Notes under the pieces: generated by a model
The model's database searches: none
What the model was told of the DNA's origin: nothing
The model's input: only the letters and a program-made list of their open reading frames with translations
Source: DATKWV01 sp035529405
Lineage (GTDB): Bacteria > Planctomycetota > Phycisphaerae > Sedimentisphaerales > Anaerobacaceae
Length of the DNA stretch: 15,954 bases
Direction: 5' to 3'
Assembly (NCBI GenBank): GCA_035529405.1
Contig: DATKWV010000221.1
Span: 1 to 15,954, forward strand
Position numbers and translations under genes: made by a program
Part shown: positions 7,347 to 14,919 of the stretch, piece after piece
Layout: the number at the start of each line of letters is the position of its first letter
Position numbering within the stretch: position 1 is the first letter of the stretch

Positions 7347-10019
7347 GTGAAAGAAAAAAAGACGATTTGGGATTTCGATTTAAGCAGCGTCGAACAGCTT
7401 AAAAAGCTCGCGAGGTCCTTAGGTGTCAAAATTGAGACAACCGAGGACATATCAGTATTGGCCAAACCTGTGCCGGTCGGCAGCCTTGTTGCGCCCAACT
7501 GTTTTGCCACCCAGGCTATGGAAGGCTGTGACGGTGACACCGAAGGCCGGCCCAGCGACCTTACCATCCGGCGCTACGAGCGATTCGCCGCCGGCGGCGC
7601 GGGTGTAATATGGAGCGAGGCTATCGCGGCAGCGCCTGAAGGCAAGGCCAATCCGCGCCAGCTCTGGCTAAACGACAAAAGCAAAGACCTCTTTGCCAAA
7701 ATGCTCAAACGCGCAAGAAGCCGCACAGCAGAAGTATTCGGACCCGACCACAGACCCATTATCGTAGCGCAGCTGACCCACTCGGGGCGATATTCAAAAC
7801 CCACAGGACTGCCCGAACCAATGATTCCGCAGCACGACCCCTACCGTGATGTTATGGTTCCGCAAAATCCGCCTGACAAAAAAGCCAAAAAGAAGCTGCC
7901 GGCTGATTATCCCGTGCTGACCGACGAATATCTTGACAACTTACAGGATGCGTATATCAAGGCAGCAAAGATGGCTTTTGACGTGGGCTTCGATGCCGTT
8001 GATGTCAAGTCCTGTCACGGCTACCTCATAAACGAGTTATTCGCCTGTTACAAGCGCAAGGGCAAATACGGCGGCTCGTTCGAGAACCGCACGAGAATGC
8101 TCTGGGAGTGTGTCGATAAAATTCACGATACCCTCGGCAGCGATAAAATGGTCACCGCCCGGCTGGGCCTTTACGACGCCATCCCCTACCCATACGGCTG
8201 GGCTGTGGACAAAAATGACTACAGAAAACCCGACCTGACTGAGCCTAAGAAGCTTGTCGCAATGCTGGTTGAACGCGGCGTGAAAATTCTCAATACCACC
8301 ATCGCCAACCCATATTACAACCCGCATATTGGCCGGCCGTTCAACGAAGCTATCATCGGCGCCTACCCACCGCCTGAGCACCCGCTTATCGGCGTTCACA
8401 GAATACTCACCATCACAGGCCAAATTCAAAAGGCCTTTCCCGATATGGCTGTTGTCGCCACAGGCTACAGCTGGCTGCGGGCACTGCTGCCGTACGTCGC
8501 GGCTGCATATAAAAACAAGGGGATGGTCACCTTTATCGGCGCCGGCAGGATGTCCTTTGCCTATCCCGACTTTCCGAAAGACATTATTACCAAAGGCAAA
8601 ATGGACCGCGAGAAGACCTGTATCGGCTGCAGCGCCTGTACACAGATTATGCGTGACGCCGGCACAACAGGCTGCGTTCTCAGGGACAATGAGGTTTACG
8701 GGCCGATCTTCGATTACGGCAGGACCAGTGACAGGGACAATCTCGCTCGCCTGGCTGATGCGTGCAGAGAATGCGGCGATGCGACCTGTCAACAGGCCTG
8801 TCCGGCCGGCGTGCAGATACCGAAATTTATCAAAGAATTTCTCAACGGCGATGACAAAGCTGCGTATGAAGTTATCAGAAAAGCGAACGTTTTGCCTGAT
8901 ATATGCGCGTGGCTGTGCCCGATACAGCAGTTCTGTGAGGGTAAGTGTCTGCAGAGCTTTATCGGCGACGGCCCTGTGCCTGTCTCGCACATCCAGCAAT
9001 TCCTGGCCAAAAAGGCCAACAATAACGGCTGGTCTAAGCTGCGCGTGCCCGAAAAGCCAAGCGGCAAAACCGTTGCCGTCATCGGTGCCGGGCCCGCCGG
9101 CCTTGCCTGTACAGTCGGGCTTCTTGAAAAGGGCCATAGTGTAACTGTTCTCGACAGGAACCATCAATTAGGCGGCATTATTGAAAGTGTCATTGCACCG
9201 GAAAAATACGGCACCTCGCTGGAAGCTGAGGTCAGGCCCATCTTTGACAATGTCGGCAAAGAACGTCTGACACTGCAGGGCGGTAAAACGTTAAACGCCG
9301 ATTTCAATCTCGACGGCCTTATCAGCGGCGGCGGGTATGACAGTGTGTTTATAGCGATGGGCCTTGTCGAATCAAAGACCTTGCATCATAACGGCCCAGC
9401 AGCCGGTCTGTGGAATGCTCTCGATTTCCTCGCAAAAGCCAAACAGGGCGCGGATTTGCAACTGGCCGGCAAGACCGTAGCTGTCATAGGAGGCGGCAAT
9501 ACGGGTATGGACGTGGCGGGTGTTGCCAAAAAACGTGGCGCCGCTATTGTGTACGTGATTTGCTTCGAATCGTTTTTAACTATGCCCGCCTGGCTCAACG
9601 AGCGCCGGAACGCTCTGGCCAAGGACATACACTTTATGAACCTGTTTATGCCCAAGGGCTATGTTGTTGAAAACGGCAATGTCAGGGCCGTTAAGCTCAA
9701 ACACGTGCGCTTAGCCGAACCCGATGATACCGGTTTCCGTGCCCCTGTCGAAATAGACAATACCGAATTCGAGCTTAAAGCAGACATAATAGTCGAGGCA
9801 CTGGGCCAGAAGGCGCCTGCTCATTTGAGGGACATTCTGCCGGCAGTGGAACTTACCGGCAGGAATTTAGTTGCGGTAAAAACCGGCGGTCACGCCACCA
9901 GCCGCAAAGGTGTATTTGCCGGCGGCGACATAATAAACGGCGGGCTGACCGTCGTTGCTGCAGTAGCGGACGGAATGGCTGCCGCCGAAGAAATAGACGA
10001 ATTTCTAAAACAAACATAA
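7347..10019 (+). CDS. Fused old-yellow-enzyme / GltD-like Fe-S flavoprotein oxidoreductase
   Basis: Translated from GTG 7347, this is an 890-residue multi-cofactor reductase. Residues ~45-420 form an FMN-binding NADH:flavin oxidoreductase barrel: AQLTHSGRY (141-149), GFDAVDVKSCHGYL (214-227), YGGSFENRTR (241-250). C425, C428, C431 and C443 fit the [4Fe-4S] site that follows the barrel in 2,4-dienoyl-CoA reductase relatives. Residues ~465-540 resemble the N-terminal Fe-S domain of GltD and dihydropyrimidine dehydrogenase: C473, C476, C481, C485, then C520, C524, C530, C534. An FAD Rossmann fold follows (G580-x-G-x-x-G585), then an NAD(P)H fold (G715-x-G-x-x-G720) and a C-terminal GGDIINGG motif (859-866). 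Electrons probably run NAD(P)H to FAD, Fe-S, FMN and substrate. The frame is open back to 7170 inside ileS, but GGGAG at 7335-7339, 7 bases before GTG, favours this start. ATG 7296 lacks such a site. The substrate is unknown; a C=C or ring reduction is inferred. Confidence 0.85.
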   Translation: MKEKKTIWDFDLSSVEQLKKLARSLGVKIETTEDISVLAKPVPVGSLVAPNCFATQAMEGCDGDTEGRPSDLTIRRYERFAAGGAGVIWSEAIAAAPEGKANPRQLWLNDKSKDLFAKMLKRARSRTAEVFGPDHRPIIVAQLTHSGRYSKPTGLPEPMIPQHDPYRDVMVPQNPPDKKAKKKLPADYPVLTDEYLDNLQDAYIKAAKMAFDVGFDAVDVKSCHGYLINELFACYKRKGKYGGSFENRTRMLWECVDKIHDTLGSDKMVTARLGLYDAIPYPYGWAVDKNDYRKPDLTEPKKLVAMLVERGVKILNTTIANPYYNPHIGRPFNEAIIGAYPPPEHPLIGVHRILTITGQIQKAFPDMAVVATGYSWLRALLPYVAAAYKNKGMVTFIGAGRMSFAYPDFPKDIITKGKMDREKTCIGCSACTQIMRDAGTTGCVLRDNEVYGPIFDYGRTSDRDNLARLADACRECGDATCQQACPAGVQIPKFIKEFLNGDDKAAYEVIRKANVLPDICAWLCPIQQFCEGKCLQSFIGDGPVPVSHIQQFLAKKANNNGWSKLRVPEKPSGKTVAVIGAGPAGLACTVGLLEKGHSVTVLDRNHQLGGIIESVIAPEKYGTSLEAEVRPIFDNVGKERLTLQGGKTLNADFNLDGLISGGGYDSVFIAMGLVESKTLHHNGPAAGLWNALDFLAKAKQGADLQLAGKTVAVIGGGNTGMDVAGVAKKRGAAIVYVICFESFLTMPAWLNERRNALAKDIHFMNLFMPKGYVVENGNVRAVKLKHVRLAEPDDTGFRAPVEIDNTEFELKADIIVEALGQKAPAHLRDILPAVELTGRNLVAVKTGGHATSRKGVFAGGDIINGGLTVVAAVADGMAAAEEIDEFLKQT

Positions 10020-10038
10020 TGTTTCAGGAGAAATAAAA

Positions 10039-10836
10039 ATGTCCGACAAGCCCCTTGCAATCGTCACCGGAGCAAGCCGCGGTATCGGCAGAGGCATCGC
10101 CGTTGAACTGGCTAACCTGGGTTTTAACATCGTGTTCAGCCATTTTGATTTCACCGCCGACGGCAAACCCGACCTGGCCCGCGGCCGGCAGACGCAGTCT
10201 GAAATCAACGCCCTTGGCACCGATTGCCACGTCCTGCGAGCCGATGTAAGCGATGCACAGGACCGCGCAAAATTAATCGACCTTGCCAGGGACACATTCG
10301 GCAGGGCTGACATGCTGGTCAATAACGCCGGCGTGGCACCCTCCAAAAGGGCCGACCTTCTCGAAGCGACCGAGGAAAGCTTCGACAGGGTCATGTCGAT
10401 AAACCTCAAAGGCCCCTACTTCCTCACGCAGGCTGTGGCCAACTGGATGATTGAACAGAAAAAACAGTTCCCCGACAGACAATTCAGGATAGTCAGCACC
10501 GGTTCGATTTCCGCATATACAAGCAGTCCCGGCCGCGGTGAATACTGTGTAAGCAAGGCCGGCATTACCATGATGACAAAACTTTACGCCGACAGGCTGG
10601 CTGAGTACGGCATCGGCGTTTTCGAGATTCGGCCGGGCATTATCGCAACCGATATGACCAGCGTGGTCAAGGACAAGTACGACAAATTGATAGCCGACGG
10701 TCTTACGCCGATTAAGCGATGGGGTCAGCCCCAAGACATCGCCAGGGCAGTCGGTGCCATTGCCGAGGGCAGACTTGATTTCTCCACCGGACAGATAATC
10801 AACGTTGACGGCGGGTTTCATTTGAGAAGACTGTAA
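10039..10836 (+). CDS. Short-chain dehydrogenase/reductase, FabG-like
   Basis: This 265-residue classical SDR is a NAD(P)(H)-dependent alcohol dehydrogenase / keto reductase. Landmarks are the cofactor loop TGASRGIG (10-17), NNAG (95-98), N122 in INLKG, active-site serine in STGSIS (153-158), the Y169-C-V-S-K173 dyad, and the RPGIIATDM segment (198-206). The string RGEYCVSKAG and the C-terminal STGQIINVDGG place it near the group often annotated as 3-ketoacyl-ACP reductase (PRK12745-like). No fatty-acid genes lie nearby, so a role in lipid synthesis is not supported here. An AGGAG site (10026-10030) lies 8 bases before the ATG. It starts 19 bases after the oxidoreductase stop, which implies one operon and a probable shared substrate. 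Confidence 0.92.
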   Translation: MSDKPLAIVTGASRGIGRGIAVELANLGFNIVFSHFDFTADGKPDLARGRQTQSEINALGTDCHVLRADVSDAQDRAKLIDLARDTFGRADMLVNNAGVAPSKRADLLEATEESFDRVMSINLKGPYFLTQAVANWMIEQKKQFPDRQFRIVSTGSISAYTSSPGRGEYCVSKAGITMMTKLYADRLAEYGIGVFEIRPGIIATDMTSVVKDKYDKLIADGLTPIKRWGQPQDIARAVGAIAEGRLDFSTGQIINVDGGFHLRRL

Positions 10837-10871
10837 AAATCGATTCCAAAAAACAGAACAGGAAACAGATT

Positions 10872-12911
10872 ATGAAAACAAAAACAATCGGCAATCAGAA
10901 AATCAACATGCACTGCTATAACACCGTCATTGTTGGTGCCGGCGCTGCGGGAATGAACTGTGCGGTGCATCTTTATGAGTTTATGCATCAAAAAGGCGTT
11001 GAAAAACCGGGCGAAAGAATTGCCGTGGTCACGGCGGGTATCGGCCTGGGCGCATCGCGCATGAGCGGTTCGGACAAGCAGACATATTACAAGATGGGCA
11101 CAAGCCCCGATGTCGCCGACAGCGCCGAAGAATTCGCCAAAAGTCTGACCGCAGCCGGCTGTACACACGGTGACACCGCGCTGGCTGAGGCCATCGGGTC
11201 ATTGCGAGAGTTTTATCATCTCGTTGAGGTTGGTGTGCCTTTTCCGCACGACCCTATGGGAAGTTACTGCGGCTACAAAACCGACCATGACCCTTACGAA
11301 CGCGCAACAAGTGCCGGCCCCAAGACAAGCAGGTTTATGAGCCAGTGCCTGCAGGCACAGGTCCAAAGATACGGTATTACCATTTTTGATAACCAGGAAC
11401 TTGCGCAGATACTTCGCGTGGACGGCGCGAACGGGCCGCAAATTGCGGGCGTTGCAGCTTTGGATAAGACCAGGCTGGCCGAATCCGATTACGCAGTGAA
11501 CGTATTCCTTGCTGAGAATATAGTGCTGGCCGCAGGCGGACCCGGCGAAATGTATGAAACCAGCGTTTACCCACTGGGTCAGCTCGGCATTCACGGCCTT
11601 GCGTTCGAGGCGGGACTTGTCGGCGAAAACCTTACCGAGCTGCAGTTCGGCCTTGCGAGCATAAAATTCCGCTGGAATGTCTCCGGCACGTATATGCAGG
11701 TAGTACCGCGTATTTTCAGCACAGACGCAAACGGCAAAGACGAATGCGAATTCCTGACGAACTTTTTCCCCACAACCGCCAAAATGGCAACAGACATTTT
11801 CCTCAAGGGCTACCAGTGGCCCTTCGACCCGCAGAAAATCGAGAACCTCCAGTCCTCATTGGTTGACATACTCGTGTTCAACGAAAACCAGAAGGGCAGA
11901 AGGGTATTTATGGATTTTCTGCACAATCCCATACCGGGCCCTTCAAAGGAGGATTTCGACCTGAACAAACTCGAACCCGAAGCGCTGAATTATCTTAAGA
12001 ACACCGGTGCTCTCCAGGACACTCCCATCAAGCGGCTTGCGCACATGAATCCTCTGGCAATAGACATTTACAAAGAAAACGGGATAGATTTGTACTCCGA
12101 ACCTCTGGAAATAGCAGTTTGTGCCCAGCACAACAACGGCGGCTTTGCGGTCAGCAGGTGGTGGCAGTCGAACATCGCCCATACCTTTGTAATAGGCGAA
12201 ATGGCCGGCTCTCACGGCGTCAAGCGCCCCGGCGGCTCTGCCCTGAACGCAGGCCAGACCGGCGGTCTGCGCGCCGCAGAATACATAGTCAATGTCTATG
12301 GCCCGGACCTGCCCGATTACACGAGTATAAACGACCAGCTTGACCAGCAGTTGAAAAACTGCGTTGACAGACTCAACAGGATGACCGCTTCGGGCGGCAG
12401 CAGCACGCCCACAGAGGTCATCAAACAAATCCAGAGCCGAATGACCGTTTCCGGCGGTCATATACGACAAATGCCCGATGCCCAAAAGGCACTGGCCGAT
12501 GCGGTGGCGCTTTACAAGAAAATAGACACCGCCGGCTTTAAATTAACGCAAACCGCTGATTTGGTAACAGCCGTACAGGCCCGCCACCTTGCACTGGCAA
12601 GCGTGGGCTATCTTAAAGCCATTGTGGAACTGCTCAAACAGGGCGAAGGCTCTCGCGGCTCGCACCTTGTACTTTCGCAGGACGGCCTGCAGATACACCC
12701 CGATGTAATCGACAAGGCCACGGGCAAACCGCTGAAGTTCAAACCGGAAAACCAGGCCTTGAGAAATTCCATATTGCGGGTATGGATGGACATACAGTCA
12801 GGCGATTTGTTCAGTACCGAAACCGTCAGCCCAAGACCGGTACCTAAGGACAGAAAGGCCTTCGAGCCGGCCTGGCGCGATTACAGGGAAGGCAAAATCT
12901 ACGGCGATTAA
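10872..12911 (+). CDS. Fumarate-reductase/succinate-dehydrogenase-superfamily FAD-binding protein
   Basis: This 679-residue flavoprotein has an N-terminal FAD Rossmann motif (G22-x-G-x-x-G27) and two family motifs in the expected places: AQHNNGGFAV (H420) and GEMAGSHGVKRPGGSALN (442-459, with R452). H420 and R452 match substrate-binding residues of fumarate reductases and L-aspartate oxidases. The middle motif differs: relatives have an FHPT string, but here the strand reads ELQFGLAS (256-263). No histidine sits where FAD is covalently attached in SdhA/FrdA (SRMSGSDKQ, 62-70), so FAD is probably non-covalent. Residues ~480-679 form a helical C-terminal region. No signal peptide or membrane-anchor genes are present, so it is probably soluble and cytoplasmic. 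AGGA lies 8 bases before the ATG, 35 bases after the SDR gene. It may oxidise or reduce a C-C bond of the pathway intermediate (inference). Confidence 0.85.
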   Translation: MKTKTIGNQKINMHCYNTVIVGAGAAGMNCAVHLYEFMHQKGVEKPGERIAVVTAGIGLGASRMSGSDKQTYYKMGTSPDVADSAEEFAKSLTAAGCTHGDTALAEAIGSLREFYHLVEVGVPFPHDPMGSYCGYKTDHDPYERATSAGPKTSRFMSQCLQAQVQRYGITIFDNQELAQILRVDGANGPQIAGVAALDKTRLAESDYAVNVFLAENIVLAAGGPGEMYETSVYPLGQLGIHGLAFEAGLVGENLTELQFGLASIKFRWNVSGTYMQVVPRIFSTDANGKDECEFLTNFFPTTAKMATDIFLKGYQWPFDPQKIENLQSSLVDILVFNENQKGRRVFMDFLHNPIPGPSKEDFDLNKLEPEALNYLKNTGALQDTPIKRLAHMNPLAIDIYKENGIDLYSEPLEIAVCAQHNNGGFAVSRWWQSNIAHTFVIGEMAGSHGVKRPGGSALNAGQTGGLRAAEYIVNVYGPDLPDYTSINDQLDQQLKNCVDRLNRMTASGGSSTPTEVIKQIQSRMTVSGGHIRQMPDAQKALADAVALYKKIDTAGFKLTQTADLVTAVQARHLALASVGYLKAIVELLKQGEGSRGSHLVLSQDGLQIHPDVIDKATGKPLKFKPENQALRNSILRVWMDIQSGDLFSTETVSPRPVPKDRKAFEPAWRDYREGKIYGD

Positions 12912-14344
12912 AAAAACGAATACAGATAATAACACGCTGCAGCTATCGAAAACACTATCGCAGTAAGCATAACAGCATTCCAGGCGATACCTTTTCCTCC
13001 AACGGGCCTGTCACTTTGCAGGAATTTTTTGCTGTTATTAAGCAGAAAGAACGCTATGTAGGCAATAGGCAGAGCCACGCCGCAGATGGCCGAGGCCGGC
13101 ACGGCAATCCACGGGCCCATATACTTCCACAGAACAACACCCAGCACGCCCGGTGCAGGTATAAGACACCCGAGTTTATACCAGCGACCGCCCGGTTCGA
13201 CTCCGAACACCTCGCAGGCCGCAAACCCGCAAACAAGCATTTGTAACGTTATGGTGCTCAATGCCATCCCCAGTATCCCCAGGCCGAACACCACTCGCGA
13301 AAAGAACACGCTCAATCCCGCCGACTCGAGCATCGACGCCGCCAAAGTCGGCGACAGCATCGTACCTCCCGTGGCAAACCGCTGGGGGTCATATATGGTA
13401 CAGCCGGTGGCAATAACCATCAGCGATGTCGCCAGTACATACGGCACCAGCATTCCGCTCATAAGGTCAAACCTTGCAAGGCCGCGATGTTCCCTGCCCC
13501 AGCCCCTTGCCAGCAGAGTGTAAGGAAAAAGAAACGTCATATTCAACCCAACCGCCGCTGCAAAAGCACCTATCATCACCGAAATGCCACGCGGGTCCGT
13601 TGGTATGCTGAAAGTCAGATAGCCCCTGGCCACCTTGCCCCATTCCACTCCGCCGGCAACAGCCCTGCGTATTACCACCACCAGAAAGGCAACGATAATC
13701 ATCCAGACCATACCTTTGAGGACCTTTTCGTAAATTCGTATTCCTCTGTGGCCTTTGGCATAGTTCCAGCAAATAGCAGTTGACAGAATCAAAAATATTA
13801 TACCAAGCAACACCAAAAGCAGCATTTGCTGATACCCCTGAGGCTGCCAGCCGGTCACGGCCTTTATTATGTCCTCGCTCATTCCCGCAGCCAACGCATA
13901 CTGCGGAAAATGCCATACAACCGTTGTCGCTAAGGCCGCAATGCCCCACATCCAGGCCACCGACGGGTGAATAAATCGCTTCATTGCATCAAACGGCCGT
14001 ATGCCTGTGCACAACGTCTGGTGCGACATCGCCGACAGCATTACTATGCCCAGCAGCATCGCCACCGGCTGAACCCAGAGCAGCTTGTACTGAAGAAACG
14101 CCCCTGCAAAAAGCGATGCCATAGCGCTGCCGCTGCCCAGCGTCATTGCGCTCTGCATCCAGCCGGGACCGCTAAGTGACAGGTATCCGCGCCACCGGCC
14201 AGGCAGAGGCTTTGACTGCAGCGCAGTTAATTGCTGCTTTTCTTCTGCCAGCGCCTGCGCATCCGAAGCCGTAAACATCGGAAGTCCCCGCGCCAGGTCC
14301 GAGTAATCCTGTTCTTTACCTTCCTGATTTTGTCGAGTAGGCAT
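12908..14344 (-). CDS. Nramp-fold transporter lacking the canonical metal-site motifs
   Basis: This 478-residue integral membrane protein has about 11-12 hydrophobic helices and a ~50-residue polar N-terminal tail. The helix 1 region, GPGWMQSAMTLGSGSAMASL with the following YKLLWV (87-92), aligns with Nramp (SLC11) transporters. However, the DPGN metal-binding motif is replaced by GSGS (70-73), and the helix 6 MPH-N motif by LNMT (267-270, within AVGLNMTFLFPY). Without the aspartate, asparagine, methionine and histidine ligands, ordinary Mn/Fe transport is unlikely; another cation or solute is possible. AAAGGGAC lies about 9 bases before the ATG on the minus strand. The stop codon overlaps that of the convergent flavoprotein gene. 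A hairpin-forming repeat sits within 30-115 bases upstream, probably in its leader. Whether it serves the redox operon is unknown. Confidence 0.82.
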   Translation of the reverse strand: MPTRQNQEGKEQDYSDLARGLPMFTASDAQALAEEKQQLTALQSKPLPGRWRGYLSLSGPGWMQSAMTLGSGSAMASLFAGAFLQYKLLWVQPVAMLLGIVMLSAMSHQTLCTGIRPFDAMKRFIHPSVAWMWGIAALATTVVWHFPQYALAAGMSEDIIKAVTGWQPQGYQQMLLLVLLGIIFLILSTAICWNYAKGHRGIRIYEKVLKGMVWMIIVAFLVVVIRRAVAGGVEWGKVARGYLTFSIPTDPRGISVMIGAFAAAVGLNMTFLFPYTLLARGWGREHRGLARFDLMSGMLVPYVLATSLMVIATGCTIYDPQRFATGGTMLSPTLAASMLESAGLSVFFSRVVFGLGILGMALSTITLQMLVCGFAACEVFGVEPGGRWYKLGCLIPAPGVLGVVLWKYMGPWIAVPASAICGVALPIAYIAFFLLNNSKKFLQSDRPVGGKGIAWNAVMLTAIVFSIAAACYYLYSFF

Positions 14345-14370
14345 AATATAGTCCCTTTCATGTCGAATTC

Positions 14371-14457
14371 ACCACGAAGGACGCGAAGTTCACGAAGTTA
14401 AAGTTAAAGAACCAAATATCTTTTCGTGTCCTTCGTGCACTTCGTGCACTTCGTGGT
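14371..14457. repeat. REP-like palindrome built from 9-base units
   Basis: The left arm (14371-14397) is three 9-base units ending in CGAAG: ACCACGAAG, GACGCGAAG, TTCACGAAG. The right arm (14423-14457) carries the reverse-complement series TTCGTGTCC, TTCGTGCAC, TTCGTGCAC, TTCGTGGT. Outer bases pair well (CTTCGTGGT with ACCACGAAG), giving an imperfect hairpin of about 27 pairs around an A+T-rich loop. It lies just upstream of the Nramp-like gene. Runs of this CACGAAG type are, as I recall, dispersed in many environmental bacterial genomes; this cannot be checked here. Confidence 0.8.
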
Positions 14458-14558
14458 TTATAATATCATCTATTATTCCACCGCCGATGGCAGAACATAA
14501 TTCCTGATTTTAACCGGCAATGCCTCAATGTAAAGGACTAATTGATTAAGGAAGGTTT

Positions 14559-14720
14559 ACCCCGTTAGAAAAAAAAGATAGCGAGTGTTGGGTCTAAAGC
14601 CCCACCTGAGCTTTCTAACGGGGTTCACGAACCGATTCATCGGGCGAAATGTGCTGGCCCCGTTAGAAATAACTCATCAAGGGGAGCAGTCATATCCTTC
14701 ACACGGATTTCTAACGGGGC
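14559..14720. repeat. Cluster of four alternating-orientation 12-base repeats
   Basis: The element CCCCGTTAGAAA occurs at 14560-14571 and 14658-14669. Its exact reverse complement TTTCTAACGGGG occurs at 14612-14623 and 14708-14719. Orientation therefore alternates +, -, +, -, with spacers of 40, 34 and 38 bases. The first pair extends to 13 matched bases (14559-14571 with 14612-14624) and the last to 14 (14657-14670 with 14707-14720). The central spacer contains a nested palindrome, CCGATTCATCGG (14632-14643). Any neighbouring pair can form a hairpin, as in BIME-type clusters of REP elements. Confidence 0.85.
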
Positions 14721-14919
14721 TGGTTTACAAAACAGCTTCATAGTGCTCACAGTTGAATTTTCCCGTTTGTTCGCGGGTAAGAAACTTTATAACAATAATT
14801 TACAATCCCACTCGCGGGAATTTATTACCCTGAAGGGTATAAAACTGACACCTTTAATGGAAATTCTGGAAAAAATCCGAAGTGATTCAACGGGGAAAGA
14901 ACATAAAGAAAGGCCGTAA
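14569..14919 (+). pseudogene. Start-less open reading frame, possible gene remnant
   Basis: This frame is free of stops from just after TAG 14566-14568 to TAA 14917-14919 (116 codons), but the only ATG is at 14857, leaving a 20-residue product. The second half reads like ordinary protein (for example LTVEFSRLFAGKK and LTPLMEILEKIRSDSTGKEH). The first half crosses the alternating repeats. There is no clear ribosome binding site and no family I recognise. It could be the 3' remnant of a gene invaded by the repeats, or a chance frame. Confidence 0.25.

Noticed and set aside
8037..9167. Minus-strand open frame (376 codons) inside the OYE fusion gene
   Set aside because: It is antisense to conserved barrel and Fe-S motifs, and its product is not protein-like in any family I know.
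14612..14670. Integron attC site (TTCTAAC ... GTTAGAA resembles RYYYAAC ... GTTRRRY)
   Set aside because: The outermost R and Y positions do not fit, the copies are too close together to flank cassettes, and no integrase is visible. The likeness is noted but not claimed.
14559..14720. CRISPR array
   Set aside because: The repeats are only 12-14 bases, alternate in orientation rather than all facing one way, and no cas gene is visible.
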